40,287 nt of DNA from Absicoccus porci. Its GTDB lineage: Bacteria; Bacillota_I; Bacilli_A; Erysipelotrichales; Erysipelotrichaceae. The DNA is taken from the NCBI RefSeq assembly GCF_003725415.1, contig NZ_RJQC01000002.1:337089-377375 (forward strand), given 5' to 3'. Below the pieces are notes generated by a model. It was not told the origin of the DNA and did no database searches. It worked only from the letters and a program-made list of their open reading frames with translations. Of this stretch, positions 8,488-16,713 are shown piece after piece. Each line of letters begins with the position of its first letter. The first letter of the stretch is position 1. The translations under genes were made by a program, and so were the position numbers.

Positions 8488-9161
8488 AGCGTCTCCTTTT
8501 TTATCAAATCCAAACAAGTACGTGCTGCCTTTTCGATATCCTTACTTTTTGAAAACAAACCACTGCCACCAACAATAAATACATCGGCTCCCGATTGATA
8601 GAGTTTTTGATAATATTTTTCATTGCAACAACCATCTACTTCAATTTGATAATGCCAATGATTTTCTTCACGCAATTGGACTGCTTTTTGGATACGATCA
8701 TATGTTGTTTCGATAAAGGGCTGTCCCGCAAAGCCAGGATCCACACTTAGGATCAATAATCGATCAATCAAATGTCCATAGGGAATAATAACATCCACAT
8801 TCATTGATGGATTCAAGGAAATCCCAAAACCAACATGTCGCTTTTTCAATTCTCTATGGATATGAAACAATTTCCGATCAATGATTTCTGGTGGCATTGT
8901 AATGATATTTGCACCACTTTCACAGCATAAATCAATAAGATCCATATCAATGTTGTCTACATATAAATGTGCTTCCATTGGAACAGAACTGATCGTTCGT
9001 ATCGCTTTCATGAAACACGGTGCCAATGCCATGTTCTTACAATAATGCCAATCAATGATATCCATATGGAATTCATCAATATAATTTTCTAATATTTGTA
9101 CCTGAGATGCGATATGAAGTAAATCCATACACATCAAAGAGGCTGATACTTTTATACCCAT
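8472..9161 (-). CDS. Ribulose-/allulose-phosphate 3-epimerase family protein
   Basis: This 229-residue TIM-barrel protein belongs to the RPE family and more closely resembles the allulose-6-phosphate epimerase (AlsE) branch. Expected residues are visible: SAS (6-8), H32, D34 and D37 in FHMDIID, the phosphate-loop region SVDPGFAGQPF (~139-149) and EVDGC (~172) with the second catalytic aspartate. It would interconvert 3-epimeric ketose phosphates. It is the first gene of a two-gene operon with the SDR and diverges from a DeoR regulator across about 120 bases. A second, distinct RPE-family gene lies at 17115-17795. Confidence 0.88.
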   Translation of the reverse strand: MGIKVSASLMCMDLLHIASQVQILENYIDEFHMDIIDWHYCKNMALAPCFMKAIRTISSVPMEAHLYVDNIDMDLIDLCCESGANIITMPPEIIDRKLFHIHRELKKRHVGFGISLNPSMNVDVIIPYGHLIDRLLILSVDPGFAGQPFIETTYDRIQKAVQLREENHWHYQIEVDGCCNEKYYQKLYQSGADVFIVGGSGLFSKSKDIEKAARTCLDLIKKETLCRNG

Positions 9162-9282
9162 ACATTTCCTCCAATTACACTATAAAAAAGAATGATATTT
9201 GTTTCAATTGGTGTCCAAAATGTTGATTATCAATCAATTTTCTCGGTATACTATGATTGATATCGATCATGGAGGTTATTTT
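9162..9282. promoter_or_regulatory. Divergent promoter with two palindromic candidate operators
   Basis: For the rightward DeoR gene I see TTGATT (9223-9228), an 18-base spacer and TATACT (9247-9252). Two palindromes overlap it: TTGATT-ATC-AATCAA (9223-9237, perfect arms) over the -35, and an 18-base palindrome with one mismatched pair at 9253-9270 over the start site, just before GGAGG. Both suit autoregulation by the DeoR protein, which would also control the divergent epimerase/SDR operon. Regulator assignment is inference. Confidence 0.6.
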
Positions 9283-10044
9283 ATGGTACCAAATGAACGA
9301 CGACAAAAAATCCTTTCCATTCTGCAAACTCGAGAATATATTTCAATCCACGAGCTCGCAAAACGGCTTTATGTAAGTTTACCTACCGTTCGACGTGATC
9401 TATCCTGTATGGAAGCCGATGGCCAAGTACGTCGGACTCATGGTGGTGTTACCTTTATCCATCCGGAAAGTGATATATCTCCTATTGCGTTACGCAATCA
9501 TGAACATATGGAAGAAAAAGAAGCCATTGGCAAAGAAGCTGTCAAATTATTATCCGATGGTGAATCCTTATTTATTGACTCTAGTAGTACGGCATATTGC
9601 TTTGTGAAAGCTATTCCCAAAGATATGCATTTAAATGTTGTAACAAATGGATTATACATTGCCCAATCATTCCATGAGCATCCACATGTCCATGTGGAAT
9701 TGGTTGGTGGTCAATATGATCCGCATCATGCTTGTCTTATCGGCGCAGAAGCTAGCCACTTTATTCAATCTCGCTTTGCGGATTGGTTTTTTGTATCGGC
9801 CAATGCCATGGATACGCACTGCATCACAAGTCAATCCAATATTGATATTGATTTAAAACAATGTATGCATGCCCATGCCCAACAAACCATTCTTTTAATG
9901 GATGATTCGAAATTCTTAAATACGTCTTTCTATAAAGTATTCGATTTATATGATATCGATCAATTGATCACAAATCATCTATCCAGCGAAATGGAAGATG
10001 CTCTGCTTGAGAATCAAGTTCTCATAAAAAAAGCTGTTCAATGA
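9283..10044 (+). CDS. DeoR/GlpR-family transcriptional regulator
   Basis: This 253-residue repressor is of the DeoR family. The helix-turn-helix is at residues ~18-40 (ISIHELAKRLYVSLPTVRRD), followed by the family hallmark VRRTHGGV. The C-terminal sugar-phosphate sensor domain has the DSSSTAYCF and TNGLYIA motifs. I start it at ATG 9283, seven bases after GGAGG; earlier in-frame starts lie upstream of the promoter. It likely controls the divergent epimerase/SDR operon and itself. Confidence 0.9.
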   Translation: MVPNERRQKILSILQTREYISIHELAKRLYVSLPTVRRDLSCMEADGQVRRTHGGVTFIHPESDISPIALRNHEHMEEKEAIGKEAVKLLSDGESLFIDSSSTAYCFVKAIPKDMHLNVVTNGLYIAQSFHEHPHVHVELVGGQYDPHHACLIGAEASHFIQSRFADWFFVSANAMDTHCITSQSNIDIDLKQCMHAHAQQTILLMDDSKFLNTSFYKVFDLYDIDQLITNHLSSEMEDALLENQVLIKKAVQ

Positions 10045-10047
10045 CAG

Positions 10048-10629
10048 CTATTTATAATCGGCAATTTTACGATGCTTTCCATGAATCGATTCATATTCAA
10101 TGATTTCACAATTTTTAGGTTTTGGTCGCCATCGAATGCCATTATTTCGATCTTCCATATAACCACGAAGGGCACGAATGATGCCTCCATGACACACGAT
10201 CAATACATTGTCATAGTCTTTTTGTTCCATTTCCGATAGAAAAGCAGAACTACGAGAAACCAAAGAATCAATTGTTTCCACTGTTTTCGGACTTGGTAAC
10301 ACTTCTGGCAACAACCAAAACAATGTCATTTTCAATCCCATGCCTGTATATTTTTTTAATTCATATCGACCAAATTCCATCTCCATGATCCGCTCATCAA
10401 TGATCACTTGTTCTTTTGGAACATCACCAATAATGCATGCCGTTTCAATGGCTCGATCTAAAGGAGACGCATAAACTGCATCAAAGTGAATGGGTTCAAT
10501 TCGTTTTCTTGCTTCTCTTGCTTGCATCCGCCCTGTATCATTTAAAGGCTCATTGGTTCTTCCTTGCATCAAATGTTTTTTATTCAAATTGGTTTGCCCA
10601 TGTCGTGTGATCCATATTTTCATATACAT
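10048..10629 (-). CDS. Histidine phosphatase (phosphoglycerate mutase-like) family protein
   Basis: This 193-residue phosphatase carries the RHG motif in WITRHGQTNLN, with a second histidine in IVCHGGIIRAL. YASPLDRAIETA is also typical. These enzymes remove phosphate from small metabolites, here perhaps sugar phosphates. It lies three bases beyond the convergent DeoR stop. No Shine-Dalgarno sequence precedes the first ATG (10629); a TATGAT hexamer ends six bases before it, so the transcript may be leaderless. A second in-frame ATG at 10623 is an alternative. Confidence 0.88.
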   Translation of the reverse strand: MYMKIWITRHGQTNLNKKHLMQGRTNEPLNDTGRMQAREARKRIEPIHFDAVYASPLDRAIETACIIGDVPKEQVIIDERIMEMEFGRYELKKYTGMGLKMTLFWLLPEVLPSPKTVETIDSLVSRSSAFLSEMEQKDYDNVLIVCHGGIIRALRGYMEDRNNGIRWRPKPKNCEIIEYESIHGKHRKIADYK

Positions 10630-10642
10630 TATTCTATCATAT

Positions 10643-10674
10643 AAAAAAGGGAAGCCATCAAAAGAACTTCCCTT
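10643..10674 (-). terminator. Intrinsic terminator of the large PTS/dehydrogenase operon
   Basis: AAGGGAAG (10647-10654) and CTTCCCTT (10667-10674) form an 8-bp stem with a 12-base loop, followed on the minus strand by a T run. Its right arm and adjoining bases are identical to the terminator region behind the DUF1667 gene at 24.8 kb. Confidence 0.85.
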
Positions 10675-10703
10675 AGACAGAAGAGTATATTGAAATATAT
10701 TTA

Positions 10704-10738
10704 TTATGCTTGTGCTACATCTTTAGTGATCACAAAAT
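10704..10738 (-). pseudogene. 3'-end remnant of a DUF1667 gene
   Basis: Read on the minus strand, this short stretch encodes FVITKDVAQA followed by two stop codons. Those are the last codons of the intact DUF1667 protein at 24851-25204 (LVITKDVAQA), including its double TAA. DNA identity with the intact copy is complete over 64 bases (10667-10730 versus 24814-24877). There is no start codon or ribosome binding site. It lies just beyond the aldolase stop and is a recombination scar that carries the terminator. Confidence 0.8.
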
Positions 10739-10764
10739 TGTAATTTAAGCTCAATTTTTATTTA

Positions 10765-11631
10765 TCATTTGATATTTTCATCCATATTCACAAAGCATCG
10801 CATCGCAGATTCTACATCTTTTTCCATGGCAATACGTCCAACTTTGGCAGCATCACTAAACATCTTATATGGGCCTTGTTTCGATACGGCATCGCCACCG
10901 GCTTTATCCATATAGGTATAGTAGTTAATCTTGCGAACTCCATTGGCAATGACTTTCTTATAGTCTTCATGGGATACCCCACTGCCGCCATGCATCACAA
11001 TTGGCACACCGGTTTGTTCACTGAGTTCTTTGACCAATGCAAAATCTAGATTTGGTTCGGCAAAATATTCGCCGTGTACGGTTCCAAAAGAAGCAGCCAA
11101 ACAATCCACTCCGGTTTTTTCAACAAAATCCTTAGCTTCGGCTGGATCGGTATACATGCTACGATCCGATTTACGATTTTCGGTAATTCCTTCATTATTT
11201 AAGGTGATTCCTGCCATTTTGCCAATTTCTGCTTCAATGGTTACTCCATATTTCTTGGCAAGCGCCACTGCTTTTTGAGTCATCTTAACATTTTCTTCAT
11301 ATGGCAAAGAAGAACCATCAAACATCATGGAAGTAAATCCTAATTTCAAAGCTTTTTCAATATAGTCCAGATCTACACCATGATCCAAGTGGACGACAAC
11401 AGGTACTTTTGCGCGTTTGGCCATCAAAACCATGACAGGGCCCATCTCTTCGAGATAGGCAATATCATTTTCTTCGTGGGTCTGGGCAAATGCTAAAATG
11501 GTTGGCATATTCAGTTTTTCAGCTGCTTCTAAAATAGCTTGAATATGCTCAAAATTAACTACATTGAATGCACCAATCGCAATCTTCTTTTCATTTGCGA
11601 TTTGAAATACTTCATTTAAATCCGCTAACAT
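10765..11631 (-). CDS. Class II ketose-bisphosphate aldolase (FbaA/GatY family)
   Basis: This 288-residue zinc-dependent aldolase cleaves a ketose 1,6-bisphosphate into dihydroxyacetone phosphate and glyceraldehyde 3-phosphate. HLDHG (H81, D83, H84) is the catalytic/metal motif. EAEIGKMAG (~133), SFGTVHGEY and MHGGSG supply further metal and phosphate ligands. It is the last gene of the long PTS operon; its AGGAGG site overlaps the upstream dehydrogenase stop codon. Specificity (fructose, tagatose or another bisphosphate) cannot be decided. No sugar-phosphate kinase is seen in the operon, so a chromosomal phosphofructokinase would be needed. Confidence 0.92.
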   Translation of the reverse strand: MLADLNEVFQIANEKKIAIGAFNVVNFEHIQAILEAAEKLNMPTILAFAQTHEENDIAYLEEMGPVMVLMAKRAKVPVVVHLDHGVDLDYIEKALKLGFTSMMFDGSSLPYEENVKMTQKAVALAKKYGVTIEAEIGKMAGITLNNEGITENRKSDRSMYTDPAEAKDFVEKTGVDCLAASFGTVHGEYFAEPNLDFALVKELSEQTGVPIVMHGGSGVSHEDYKKVIANGVRKINYYTYMDKAGGDAVSKQGPYKMFSDAAKVGRIAMEKDVESAMRCFVNMDENIK

Positions 11632-11639
11632 GGTTCCTC

Positions 11640-12686
11640 CTATTTTGAAAATTCAATCAATACTTTGTATGACTCTGGACTTGCAGCATATTCTAGAGCT
11701 TCAACAATATCTTCCGGTTTATATACACGTGAAATTAAAGGTCGCACATCAATGATTGATTTACAAATACAATTCAAGGCACGACGATAAGTTTCTCTTG
11801 TTCCATTCTGAGTACCTGTTACATAAATTTCGTTTGAATGAATGCGTCCAGCATTCACTAAGATAGGATCATTTGGATGAATAGAACTAAACATATTGCA
11901 GGAACCTGTTTTTGCAGTCATCTCAATGGCTTGGGCTGCTACAGCAGGAATAGCTGTGGTATTAAAGACAACATTAGCTCCACGTCCATGGGTTAGTTTT
12001 TTGATTTGTTCTACGGCATCCGCTTCCATTGGATTGATCGTTACATCGGCACCCAATTGACGAGCAAAAGCTGCACGTTCTGGATTGACTTCACTCACAA
12101 TTACCCGTGCTCCTTGTTGTTTGGCACATAATACATGTAACAATCCCATGGCACCACTACCAAGAACAACGACATCATCGCCCATTTTAATAGGTGTACG
12201 CTGGATACTATTGATGACACAGGCTAATGGTTCTGTTAATGCTGCAATATCCGATGGAGTTTCTTTTGGATATATGTATATATGGCTTGCTTTTACTACA
12301 ACATATTCTGAAAATCCGAAGAAACCAGAATATCCATTTGAATTAAAATAAGCGGGCCCTTTGGTGAATTCGTCACAAATATTTTCATTACCAAACTTAC
12401 AATCGTCACAAATGCCACATTCATCCGTAGTGTCATTAATCACATGGTCGCCAACATGAATTAGATTCTCATTTACATTAGGTCCTAACTTTTCAACAAC
12501 TGCTGAATATTCGTGTCCACCGATATGTGGATATGAAAAATTATTATCTCCATTATAATCCCTGACATCATTGACACAAATAGATGCAGTCAATACGCGT
12601 AACAATACTTCACCATCTTTTGGCTCCGGAACAGGAATATCTTTAATGTTATATGTATGTGGCGCTTCTAAAATACACGCTTTCAT
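11640..12686 (-). CDS. Zinc-dependent sugar/polyol dehydrogenase (MDR family), copy A
   Basis: This 348-residue medium-chain dehydrogenase has GGHEYS near residue 55 (catalytic zinc region) and the four-cysteine structural zinc loop CGICDDCKFGNENICD. The NAD-binding motif VLGSGAMG is at ~160-167. The catalytic cysteine context is ASICVND, unlike the CGICGSD of its neighbours. I start at ATG 12686 (MKACILEA); AAGGAG lies 13 bases upstream, longer than usual. A reading from 12728 would begin upstream of that site. It lies between an orphan IIA gene and the aldolase, so it probably oxidises a sugar-alcohol phosphate or related intermediate. Confidence 0.9.
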   Translation of the reverse strand: MKACILEAPHTYNIKDIPVPEPKDGEVLLRVLTASICVNDVRDYNGDNNFSYPHIGGHEYSAVVEKLGPNVNENLIHVGDHVINDTTDECGICDDCKFGNENICDEFTKGPAYFNSNGYSGFFGFSEYVVVKASHIYIYPKETPSDIAALTEPLACVINSIQRTPIKMGDDVVVLGSGAMGLLHVLCAKQQGARVIVSEVNPERAAFARQLGADVTINPMEADAVEQIKKLTHGRGANVVFNTTAIPAVAAQAIEMTAKTGSCNMFSSIHPNDPILVNAGRIHSNEIYVTGTQNGTRETYRRALNCICKSIIDVRPLISRVYKPEDIVEALEYAASPESYKVLIEFSK

Positions 12687-12734
12687 TTTTATTAAATATC
12701 TCCTTTTATAGAAAAAGAAAGCTATCAAGCTTCC

Positions 12735-13163
12735 TCAAATTTTATTCTCTTCGTCATCTTTTACTTCATCAAAATTAAACTTTGCGACTTGTTGTTGACC
12801 AATTTGCACAGCAATATCGGCTAGTTTTTCAACGGTCATACCTTCTTCTTGTCGAGCTACAGCAATCTCAATAAGCATGCCCATATTGGTTCCACCAACA
12901 ACTTGCATGTTTTTCTTTTCATTAGCAATTTGAGCACTTAATTGAAAAGGCACACCACCAACTAAATCAGATAACACTATGATAGAATCACAATAGCTTA
13001 GAAATTCAACCGTTGCCAATAGATGGTCATAAAAAACCTCCGGGGCATCCTGAATATGAAAATCAACAGTTACGCAATTATCTAAATTACCAATGAACCA
13101 TTCTGCGCTTGAAGTTAATCCAGAAGCAAAATTTCCATGTCCAGTAATAATCATTCCTATCAT
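12735..13163 (-). CDS. Additional mannose-family PTS IIA component
   Basis: This 142-residue EIIA-Man-type protein has the phospho-histidine in TGHGNFASG (H9) and the family motif SDLVGGVPF. GGAGG lies six bases before ATG 13163. The operon already encodes a IIA at 16714-17118, and no IIB, IIC or IID accompanies this one. It may be a redundant phosphodonor, a regulatory phosphocarrier or a leftover from a second PTS. The C terminus is acidic and charged (DEVKDDEENKI). Confidence 0.9.
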   Translation of the reverse strand: MIGMIITGHGNFASGLTSSAEWFIGNLDNCVTVDFHIQDAPEVFYDHLLATVEFLSYCDSIIVLSDLVGGVPFQLSAQIANEKKNMQVVGGTNMGMLIEIAVARQEEGMTVEKLADIAVQIGQQQVAKFNFDEVKDDEENKI

Positions 13164-13237
13164 AAGTATCCTCCATTTATGAATATTATCTTACTTAATA
13201 TTCCACTTTGCAATTTGCTTAGTTTTATTAATTATTT

Positions 13238-14293
13238 TTATTCGTCTAATTCAGGTTCCACTAGGATTTTATAGAAGAACTCTGTATGATCTGCCATGAT
13301 ACGAATGCCATCATAAACTTTAGACAGAGGTAATCTAGATGAAATAATTGGTTTAGCAACAATCTTTCCATCTCGTAGTGCTTCTAATGAAATATCCCAC
13401 GCATTATGAGGGGTATTTTTCATTTCGAAAGCCCATGTTCCTTTAATCGTAATTTGACGTCTTAAAATCTTTTCAAAAGTATCTACTTGGATTTGAAGAG
13501 GTTTTATAGGGCGACCTACTAGCCCTAGTTTACCATTATGCTTCAATAATGATATAGCTTCATTAAATACAAATTCAGATCCACTCGCTTCAAAAACAGA
13601 ATCGACTCCCTGCTTGTTGGTTTTCTCAAAGATAATCTTTTTAGGATCAACTTCCTTTGAACAAATCGCATCCGTCAATCCAATTTTTTTAGCAATTGCT
13701 ACCTTTTTTGAATCTAGATCAATCGCAAATACATGATTAGCCCCCATCGCTTTGGCCCATTGTGCAATAAAGATTCCAATTGCGCCTAATCCATATATAG
13801 CAACATCATCACCATAATCTATGCCGATATTAGATGCTACATGTTGAGCTACCGTAATCGGTTCTAACATAGCAGCACATTCAAAATCTACCCCATCTGG
13901 CACTAAAACTAAATTATCTTTAGGAACTCGACAATATTCCGCAAAACCACCATCATTTCGAGATCCTAAATAATCATAATTTGCGCACAATTGAAAGTTT
14001 CCAATTTCACATTGATTGCATTCATGGCAAGGGATTAATGGAATCACCGCAACATTTCTATTTAACCATTTTGAATCTACATTTTTCCCAATTTTTACGA
14101 TCTGACCGCCAAATTCATGGCCTGGAATCGTTGGAAAATGGTATGTTCCCGTTTTTAGCACCCGAGGAACGTCTGATCCACAAATTCCACATGCCTTTAC
14201 TTTAACTAATACATCATCATTCCCGATAGTGGGTATTTCAACATCTTCATATCTTAAATCATCAATACCATGTAAAACACTAGCTTTCATCAT
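13238..14293 (-). CDS. Zinc-dependent dehydrogenase, galactitol-1-phosphate 5-dehydrogenase-like, copy B
   Basis: This 351-residue MDR enzyme has CGICGSDVPRV (catalytic zinc cysteine), PGHEFGG, the structural zinc loop CHECNQCEIGNFQLC and the NAD motif YGLGAIG. GSDxPRV and CEIGNxxxC patterns are typical of GatD-type polyol-phosphate dehydrogenases. It closely resembles copy C (15162-16217), so these two look like a tandem duplicate separated by two inserted genes. The ribosome binding site before the ATGATG start is weak (AGGAT). Confidence 0.9.
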   Translation of the reverse strand: MMKASVLHGIDDLRYEDVEIPTIGNDDVLVKVKACGICGSDVPRVLKTGTYHFPTIPGHEFGGQIVKIGKNVDSKWLNRNVAVIPLIPCHECNQCEIGNFQLCANYDYLGSRNDGGFAEYCRVPKDNLVLVPDGVDFECAAMLEPITVAQHVASNIGIDYGDDVAIYGLGAIGIFIAQWAKAMGANHVFAIDLDSKKVAIAKKIGLTDAICSKEVDPKKIIFEKTNKQGVDSVFEASGSEFVFNEAISLLKHNGKLGLVGRPIKPLQIQVDTFEKILRRQITIKGTWAFEMKNTPHNAWDISLEALRDGKIVAKPIISSRLPLSKVYDGIRIMADHTEFFYKILVEPELDE

Positions 14294-14308
14294 TTTATTT
14301 TTATTATC

Positions 14309-14863
14309 CTACTCTAAGTTTGCATGTTTTTTCCACAACAAATGTAAATCTTTTATATCTTTTTTTTGAACGATTTTCATAGCAACCATGTCACCCAAAA
14401 GCAGCAAACTCTGTTCAAATAAGCTACTCATTATTTGATCCGAATGTATTTCATCCTTTAAATATAGTTTAGTTTGACATGGAATGCGCACAAACAAATC
14501 TTCATATGGTTTCATTGAACTTTCACTATTAGAGCCAATATGAATCGTTTGAGCTCCATATTTCTTCGCTAATTTAATTATTGATAGTGGAAAAATACTT
14601 TCTCCGGACCCAGATCCAACAATTAATATATCATCGAAAGTGATAGCTGGTTCATTAATTTCACCAACATAATAGGCATCAATTCCTAAATGATTCAATC
14701 GTTTTTCCCATGCTTGCAGCATCAGTAGTACACGTCCGACACCAACAAAAAACACTTTTTTCGCCCCGCAAATCATTTCCACCATCTGATCAACTTGAGA
14801 ATTATCAATAGTGTCAAATACCTTATTTAATTCATCAAGCACTATATCTTTATTTGAATCCAA
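14309..14863 (-). CDS. SIS-domain sugar-phosphate isomerase, 6-phospho-3-hexuloisomerase-like
   Basis: This 184-residue single-SIS protein resembles 6-phospho-3-hexuloisomerase (HxlB/PHI), which interconverts 3-keto-hexulose 6-phosphate and fructose 6-phosphate. GVGRVLLMLQAW, the phosphosugar loop GSGSGES and the C-terminal SSLFEQSLLLLGDMVAM are characteristic. The start is TTG at 14863, supported by AAGGAG six bases upstream inside the end of the previous gene. No hexulose-phosphate synthase is visible nearby, so it may serve a 3-ketose-phosphate formed by one of the operon dehydrogenases; that is inference. Confidence 0.82.
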   Translation of the reverse strand: MDSNKDIVLDELNKVFDTIDNSQVDQMVEMICGAKKVFFVGVGRVLLMLQAWEKRLNHLGIDAYYVGEINEPAITFDDILIVGSGSGESIFPLSIIKLAKKYGAQTIHIGSNSESSMKPYEDLFVRIPCQTKLYLKDEIHSDQIMSSLFEQSLLLLGDMVAMKIVQKKDIKDLHLLWKKHANLE

Positions 14864-14866
14864 TAT

Positions 14867-15151
14867 CTACTCCTTATCAAACAATGCATAGAAATCATCT
14901 TCATATAGTTTTACATTGGGTTTTATCATTTTATTAATTTGGCTAATTGCCATGGAAAATAGACCAAGTAAAAATTTTTTATCTTTTGTTCCATATGCAT
15001 TGATAACTTCATTCATCTTTATATTTAACGCATTAATTTGTTTTCTATATTTACTTACATATGAATGGCCAAGAAAATTCTTTTCTTTACCAAAAATTTC
15101 GCTTTGGTGCTCATTTATAAACTGTGTAAAATCATATTTATACTTGACCAT
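14867..15151 (-). CDS. Uncharacterised 94-residue protein
   Basis: I do not recognise this protein. It is short, lysine-rich, soluble and probably mostly helical, with no cysteines, signal peptide or membrane segment. Visible features are YDFTQFINEHQSEIFGKEK at the N terminus and an acidic end (YEDDFYALFDKE). AGGAG lies upstream of ATG 15151. It is closely packed between a dehydrogenase (10 bases) and the SIS isomerase (3 bases), and its last codons carry the isomerase ribosome binding site. This suggests translational coupling and a role with the isomerase or dehydrogenases. Confidence 0.75.
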   Translation of the reverse strand: MVKYKYDFTQFINEHQSEIFGKEKNFLGHSYVSKYRKQINALNIKMNEVINAYGTKDKKFLLGLFSMAISQINKMIKPNVKLYEDDFYALFDKE

Positions 15152-15161
15152 TTTAATTCTC

Positions 15162-16217
15162 CTACTCTTTATCTAGTTTTGCGCTATACATTGCTTTACA
15201 TATAGTAATTTCATGGTCATGAATTTGATCAAAAAGCTTCAACATATCCTGTATGCCTGCGGTATGTGTAATTAAATCATCTACTTTTAACTTTCCATTT
15301 TGAATCATTTCTACCGTATATTTCCACTCATTGATTGGTGTATTTGAATAAGCTGAATTCCAGATACCATACATATTCAATTCCTTTCGTAATAATGTAG
15401 AATGATTTTGTAGTTTGATCGTGGTATCGTTTGATGGATTTCCCATCCAAACCACGTTTCCTCCATATCTTACAATTTGTAAAGCATCGTTGATTCCTCC
15501 AGAAGATCCTGTTCCTTCAATCACGACATCGGCCCCACGACCATTTGTCAAATGATCAATAATCTGCTTAGCATCTTCCTTCAGCGAATTGATCACTGTC
15601 AATCCTCTTTCTTTTGCGAAAGCTTCTTTTTCTTCATTAATTTCGGTCAAAACAACCTGGCTAGCTCCAAAAAGTTTAGCCCAGCGTGCAATCAAAATGC
15701 CAATTGGCCCTGCACCTAAAACAACAACCGTTTGGCCTGCAGTAACACGACCTTTACGAATTGCATGCTGTGCAACACAAGCCGGTTCAGTGATTGCCAA
15801 ATGTTCAAGATTTGCATCATCATTCGCTAATACCAAATGCCATCTAGATGGAATTAAACAATACTGTGCAAAACCACCATTATTTCTAGATCCTAAATAT
15901 CCATAATTCTGACATTGATTATAATTTCCAATCTCGCAAGAATCACATTTTTTACATGGGATCAATGGAAAAACAGCTGCTTTTCTTCCAACCAGATCTT
16001 TATCTTTTTTATCACCAACAGCAACTACTTCACCTGCAAATTCATGGCCTAAAACAACAGGATTGACACGAGTACCTAATTTATATACACGAGGAATATC
16101 CGAACCACAAATTCCACAAGCTCCAACTTTTAAGAGAATTTCTTCTCCTTTCGGTTCTGGAACCGGTAAATCTACTAATCGAAAATCATTGACTGCATAT
16201 AAACTCAATGCTTTCAT
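15162..16217 (-). CDS. Zinc-dependent dehydrogenase, galactitol-1-phosphate 5-dehydrogenase-like, copy C
   Basis: This 351-residue MDR enzyme is a close relative of copy B. It has CGICGSDIPRV, LGHEFAG, the structural zinc loop CKKCDSCEIGNYNQC and the NAD motif LGAGPIG. It would oxidise a sugar-alcohol phosphate produced by the PTS. It follows the IIB gene by 17 bases and precedes the unknown 94-residue protein by 10. Retention of two similar but diverged enzymes suggests different substrates or sequential steps. Confidence 0.9.
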   Translation of the reverse strand: MKALSLYAVNDFRLVDLPVPEPKGEEILLKVGACGICGSDIPRVYKLGTRVNPVVLGHEFAGEVVAVGDKKDKDLVGRKAAVFPLIPCKKCDSCEIGNYNQCQNYGYLGSRNNGGFAQYCLIPSRWHLVLANDDANLEHLAITEPACVAQHAIRKGRVTAGQTVVVLGAGPIGILIARWAKLFGASQVVLTEINEEKEAFAKERGLTVINSLKEDAKQIIDHLTNGRGADVVIEGTGSSGGINDALQIVRYGGNVVWMGNPSNDTTIKLQNHSTLLRKELNMYGIWNSAYSNTPINEWKYTVEMIQNGKLKVDDLITHTAGIQDMLKLFDQIHDHEITICKAMYSAKLDKE

Positions 16218-16234
16218 TTATTCACACTTTCCAT

Positions 16235-16711
16235 TTACTTTAACAATCCATTCACATCAATCGCGGCTGCAGTCGCAACGATTTGAATATATACACGAAT
16301 TCCTTTTTCATCAAAATACTTAAAGCATTCTCTTTCTTCTTCAGAAGCTGAAATATTTTTATATAGCTTTTCACGTCCTTGCTTCATTCCCATTCCACCA
16401 ACATTGATTTCATTAATATCTAAACCTGCATCAACTAAAGGTTTCAAGCTCAATGGTGTTTTCGCTAAAATAAACGTTGGAACTTTAAGTCCTTCTTTCA
16501 CCTTAGTAATTGCATCATCTTCCGTTAATGCTATTACTTTTACACCTTTCGGTGCAGCATTTTGTAATACAAAAAGCATAAAATCATCTTTTGCCACTTT
16601 ATTATCAACAACGATAATCTGCTTAGCGGGCATGATTTTCATCCACGATGTCATGACTTGTCCATGAATCAAACGATCATCAATACGTACAAACAATAAA
16701 TTTTTTTCCAT
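16235..16711 (-). CDS. PTS mannose/sorbose-family IIB component
   Basis: This 158-residue IIB has the active histidine in RIDDRLIHGQVMTSW (H16) and VGGMGMKQGR downstream. I start at ATG 16711, right after the IIA stop, with a GAGGGGG site overlapping the IIA end; a longer reading from 16777 would lie within IIA. It is the phosphotransfer partner of the IIC/IID pair at 17871-19435. Confidence 0.93.
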   Translation of the reverse strand: MEKNLLFVRIDDRLIHGQVMTSWMKIMPAKQIIVVDNKVAKDDFMLFVLQNAAPKGVKVIALTEDDAITKVKEGLKVPTFILAKTPLSLKPLVDAGLDINEINVGGMGMKQGREKLYKNISASEEERECFKYFDEKGIRVYIQIVATAAAIDVNGLLK

Positions 16712-16713
16712 AT

